Position numbers and translations under genes: made by a program. A stretch of DNA of 64,000 bases from NCBI GenBank assembly GCA_020226215.1, contig CM035234.1, forward strand, positions 11,622,713-11,686,712, read 5' to 3'. The notes beneath the pieces are model-generated. The model had not been told where the DNA came from, did not search any database, and saw only the letters and a list, made by a program, of their open reading frames with translations. Positions 60,324 to 64,000 of the stretch are shown one piece after another; position 1 is the stretch's first letter; each line of letters begins with the position of its first letter. Source of the stretch: Sindora glabra (Eukaryota; Streptophyta; Magnoliopsida; Fabales; Fabaceae).

Positions 60324-62215
60324 TGTTTCATTCACAGGGGTATCCCCTTTATGCTTGCACTCCTCATATGTCTCCCTTACCAATAATCTGCCATCCTAAA
60401 TAATTCTGCAGGTAAATTATATTTGATCATTGCATAGTTGAATTTATAGTTTTATATAATTTGAAATTTGTCTGTCCAATTGTTGGGGTGTTCACTCTTG
60501 AGGATGCTGTCCTTCTAGGCTAATGAATAAAATTTCTTTCCCCCCAAAAGAAGAGAAAGATAAAAAAATAAAAAAAAATAAAAAACCAACAACAACGACA
60601 ACAAGGCAGAACTAGAAATTTTCTTGGAATTCATCGAGGTTTTGTGGTATATTTTCCATTATTAACTACATTGTTGCAAGAAATTTGGGTGCAAAAACTA
60701 TTACGTCTTTAGAGACAACGGGAAGGCAGTCAATTTATGCTTGGTCACTCAACCTGAAGTGCAGAGAAGTTTTTGTATGTTTGAGTCAAATACATGTTTA
60801 CTCGTGTCTAGTAGACACAAATCATTTGTATCGTTGCGCAGTTTAGAAATTCTAGTTTTGCAATTTCCAAGACATTAATAAAAAAAATTGTATAACTAAT
60901 TGGCGGACTCAATTTTAGACCTAATAAAAGGCCATAAATTTTATCTTCAAAAATTTGCTTATTGAAAGAAATTTATCATTTACGACCTTTGCTAGTATAT
61001 AACTTTTTGCTAATATATAACTTCTTTTAACTATAAGGAGGTAAAAAGTTGTGATATGAATTTAAGGAGTACATCACTTATAATTTTATTTTCTTTTTTT
61101 AATGATAATTTTTTTTCTTTATGTTAAAACATTTATTGTGAAATATACAATTTAACATGTTACACTTCATCTCTAAAAAATTTTGCTCAAATTTTAACCG
61201 CCTGAAATACTTAAAATATGTTAAATTCGTCATATACTCATTAAACCAATCATGGTACTTATTTTTTTTAGTGTAAATTACATTTATCTTTTTTAAAATT
61301 TAATTTAATTACATTCTAAATTCTTTTATTTATATATATACACACTCATCTTCCTCATTCTTCTCAAACATGAGAGGTAAGTATATGTTTAAATAAAAAA
61401 TTAATATATATTTTTAAAAATAAAAAGATGCGCACATGTAATTACATTAAATATCAAACGAGTTGAGTGTACTTTTCCCGTATTTTTATTTTGTGCTTGC
61501 CTCACATATTTGTGATTTTTGTGAAAGGAGTGAACCGATTCTCCCTCGATGCAAGTATGGCAGTGCTCAATGAGAAATTGATGCTATAAATGCTATTAAA
61601 TTGTCCATAAATATGTTACAGGGCGTTTGATCATTGAGACCAGTTGAAAGTAGCCAATTTTGACAGATCACATCACAATGTACTAAATGTGGAATACCCC
61701 AATTACTAGGAGAAAAAATTAAGGATATTGTTCCGATGCATACTTAGATTTTATATCTACTTACGAAGTTTTAACATAAAAGCATTATCTTAGCTAACTA
61801 CTCCCTTCATCCGTCCGTTCCTTTTCAAATATTATTAAAAATCAATGAAGAAAAATTAAAAAAAGATAATATACAATTTTAATTTTAGGATGTATAAATT
61901 ATAATTTATTATCATCTATTAAAAATTAACTTATAAGTAAAATTATTAAATACTAATTTAAATAGTAGAAATAATATTTGACAAAAAAAGATAATAAATG
62001 CAATCTTAATTTTCTAAAACAACAAATAAATAAAAATAAAATTTTTCTGTAACAATACTTACAAAGGAATTGAGAGTAACATTTTTCTTTAAATAGAAGG
62101 GCTGAGAGTCCTAAAAACAAAGAAATTATAAATTATCAGTAGAGTAGAAATCTCAATATCATCAGCAAAAATTAAATTAGTCGATCTACAAAGGCAGTAT
62201 TCAATTTAGCATATC
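60324..62215. other. AT-rich stretch, no gene recognised
   Basis: Mostly low-complexity A/T-rich sequence with an A-rich patch at 60545-60600. Nothing supportable. Confidence 0.5.
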
Positions 62216-62334
62216 TCAATTCTTATTGTAAGATGCTAACCAATCTGCACCTTTGTCATCTTCTGCGAAAGAATGATAAATTGAAGCCCTCGCCTCCTGA
62301 ACTAAGCTCCATACGATGACGGTAGAGAATAGTT
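62216..62334 (-). CDS. Candidate terminal coding exon, unknown protein
   Basis: On the minus strand, acceptor ATTACAG is followed by an open 119-nt exon: ELFSTVIVWSLVQEARASIY, then HSFAEDDKGADWLASYNKN and TGA at 62218-62216. Composition and wording look like a real C-terminus, and the sequence is GC-richer than its flanks. I do not recognise the family. Possible upstream exons would lie to the right; none is secure. It may be part of a gene extending beyond the window, or a remnant. Confidence 0.3.
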
Positions 62335-62340
62335 CTGTAA

Positions 62341-63690
62341 TTGGTAAAAACATTAAATTAAACAACTAAATTAACCTAAGTAACTAACTTTCATGATGCC
62401 TTGCAGATACCCAAAAAGAAAGCTGTACTGGGTAAAAACAACTAAATTAAACAACTTTAATGAGATGTGAAATGTTTATTAAATAAATCTAACAGAAATT
62501 ATAGAAAAATGCAAAAAATATCTAAATTGCAATCTGTTCTACTTGGGGGGGAGGAGAATAACCCTTTAACAACCATGACCACACCACATCTCAATCCCCA
62601 GGCTTTGAATATTTTTTACCATTGTTGGCAAGAGATGGTCCATTGAAAATGAAGTTTGCATAACACTTTATCTGTCACATCTCCACCAAGTAAAACCCAC
62701 CTTTCAAAAGCAATTAGTGGACCTCATTCCTCCACCCAGACCAAGCCACTGCATAATGCATAGAGCAGACTTCACCCTTTTTCAACTTGAAATGTTATTA
62801 AAATCCTGTGTTGTACGGACGATACAAATTATCACCCAACTGTATTGCCAGGCTCATCATACATCAATAGATACCAGACGAAAAGGTTCCATAAAGTCCT
62901 CTCAAAGTCATTTAAAGATAGTACAGCTAACTAATATGCATGAAATTATTAATAATATTGCTGTTCGAATAATATGATGGATCTGAATCCTTTCAATCTT
63001 CTACTTCATAAATTTCTAGAAAAAATACAATATTCTATTTTGGGAAAAAAGATACATTTCCATATTTATCCTCCTATACTAACCCCCTCGAGTCAAGATC
63101 CTAAGATATTGAGTGAATCAATGTTCTACCATAAAAGGGGTAAGTAACAAATATTTTAGTAATATAATGTCCCCCAATATTATCTTAAGGGTTTTGCTCC
63201 TCGTTATGTCCGAGAATCGATCCCTAAATATTGAATATGTGTATTAAGTAAATTATTACTCCTACTATTATATATATATATATATATATATAAAAGGACT
63301 TAAGTAACCAGATAAAGGCGTTTGAGCACTAAACAACCTTGCCTAGCTAGCTACGTAAGATTCTCATAATCAGCCAACCAGTAGCATATGCCTCAAGATA
63401 TTCTACCTACAGAATCGAGTCCGGATAATGAAATTCAAAAAGCTCTAAGGAACAGTGTTAAGCAAAAAGAAATTATTCTATCTACATTATGGGAAGTAGA
63501 TGTTAATTCAGTGATAGTGCCCCTACCAAATTGAGATGCTTTAAGAAATGAGTACCACCCTTGAGTAATTATGGAGCAGATAACTAAACAAATTCCTTCT
63601 AGAAACACACAGCAAGTAACAGAAAATGGAAAAAGTAATGCATAAATGGAGAAAAATGGGAAGTAAATAAAAATATATATATATATACCG
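62341..63690. other. Mixed-composition stretch, possible introns
   Basis: Near-normal composition at 62530-62980, with no assignable frame. A TA microsatellite lies at 63269-63292. This would be intronic if the exon candidates on either side belong to one minus-strand gene; that is speculative. Confidence 0.3.
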
Positions 63691-63929
63691 TTTGGTATTT
63701 TCAAATGCTGTTAACAATATCCCACTATCCATGAATAAAAGCTTTATCAGCAAGTACATTTGTATGAACTGCTGGAACACAGCAATCATATTAAATTTAA
63801 AAACTCAGGGAACAACAAAGAAAAGGCACCAGAAGCTTTAGCCATATGTGTTAATGACTCATCAGCAGCCGTTGATTTGGTCGTATGATGAATGAATAAG
63901 AACAAACTATGGAGAAATTTCAAGCCTGG

Positions 63930-64000
63930 GCTCAAAGCAAAAGCCAGTAAAAAGCTGCAGGGGAAACCTTTTCGTCACTGGGCATTTCTGCGACCATTTC
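63930..64000 (-). other. Possible exon at the window edge
   Basis: On the minus strand the last bases read EMVAEMPSDEK up to AAG/GTTTCC, a potential splice donor, with codon-like composition. It is cut by the window end. Not assigned to any family. Confidence 0.2.

Overview
This is nuclear DNA of a flowering plant, most likely a dicot. It is very AT-rich, has long (TA)n microsatellites, and carries Ty1/copia, TRIM, LINE, hAT and probable CACTA transposons. It also has two microRNA hairpins of the plant miR159 family. No complete, clearly functional protein-coding gene is visible. Nearly all recognisable coding sequence is transposon-derived or pseudogenic. Coordinates marked approximate come from reading alignments by eye.

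Layout. 1-3396: AT-rich, with a possible CACTA-type terminus near 1112. 3402-9919: a full-length Ty1/copia element on the minus strand, with 434/442-bp LTRs, a perfect GACTA target duplication, a tRNA-iMet primer site and a polyprotein broken by stops and frameshifts. 10054-11325: MIR159 copy A (+) with TATA box and distal module. 11473-18170: AT-rich DNA with tandem repeats and two weak exon-like scraps. 18174-22750: an hAT transposon with decayed transposase (minus). 23210-23760: a LINE fragment. 24187-28314: subterminal-type repeats, a GC-richer island and a compound direct/inverted repeat. 30745-32333: MIR159 copy B (minus), the mirror image of copy A. 32036-34111: three long (TA)n tracts. 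35253-39546: a probable CACTA derivative. 39775-41919: the 3' half of a LINE (RT end, zinc-binding region, RNase H, poly-A) with a nested hAT-type MITE. 42202-42349: a compound microsatellite. 46928-48105: a possible TIR element. 49224-50175: a TRIM-like mini-retroelement. 50440-51184: a KAE1/OSGEP pseudogene split by a 197-bp MITE. 52858-57584: an old copia relic (+) carrying a 1.3-kb hAT-type insertion. 57600-60323: a FAR1-related-sequence (MULE-transposase-like) pseudogene. 62216-64000: weak exon candidates on the minus strand.

The most biologically meaningful content is the inverted MIR159 pair. Two foldbacks lie about 19.5 kb apart in head-out mirror orientation. They share the hairpin, the TATA region and a roughly 195-bp module 0.8-1.1 kb upstream. 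Copy B keeps a miR159-like mature sequence, while copy A has drifted at the 3' end. The rest is a transposon graveyard in which nesting gives relative ages: MITE inside LINE, hAT inside copia relic, MITE inside KAE1 pseudogene. I do not see a new multi-gene system. The paired microRNA locus with its conserved upstream module is the best candidate for follow-up.
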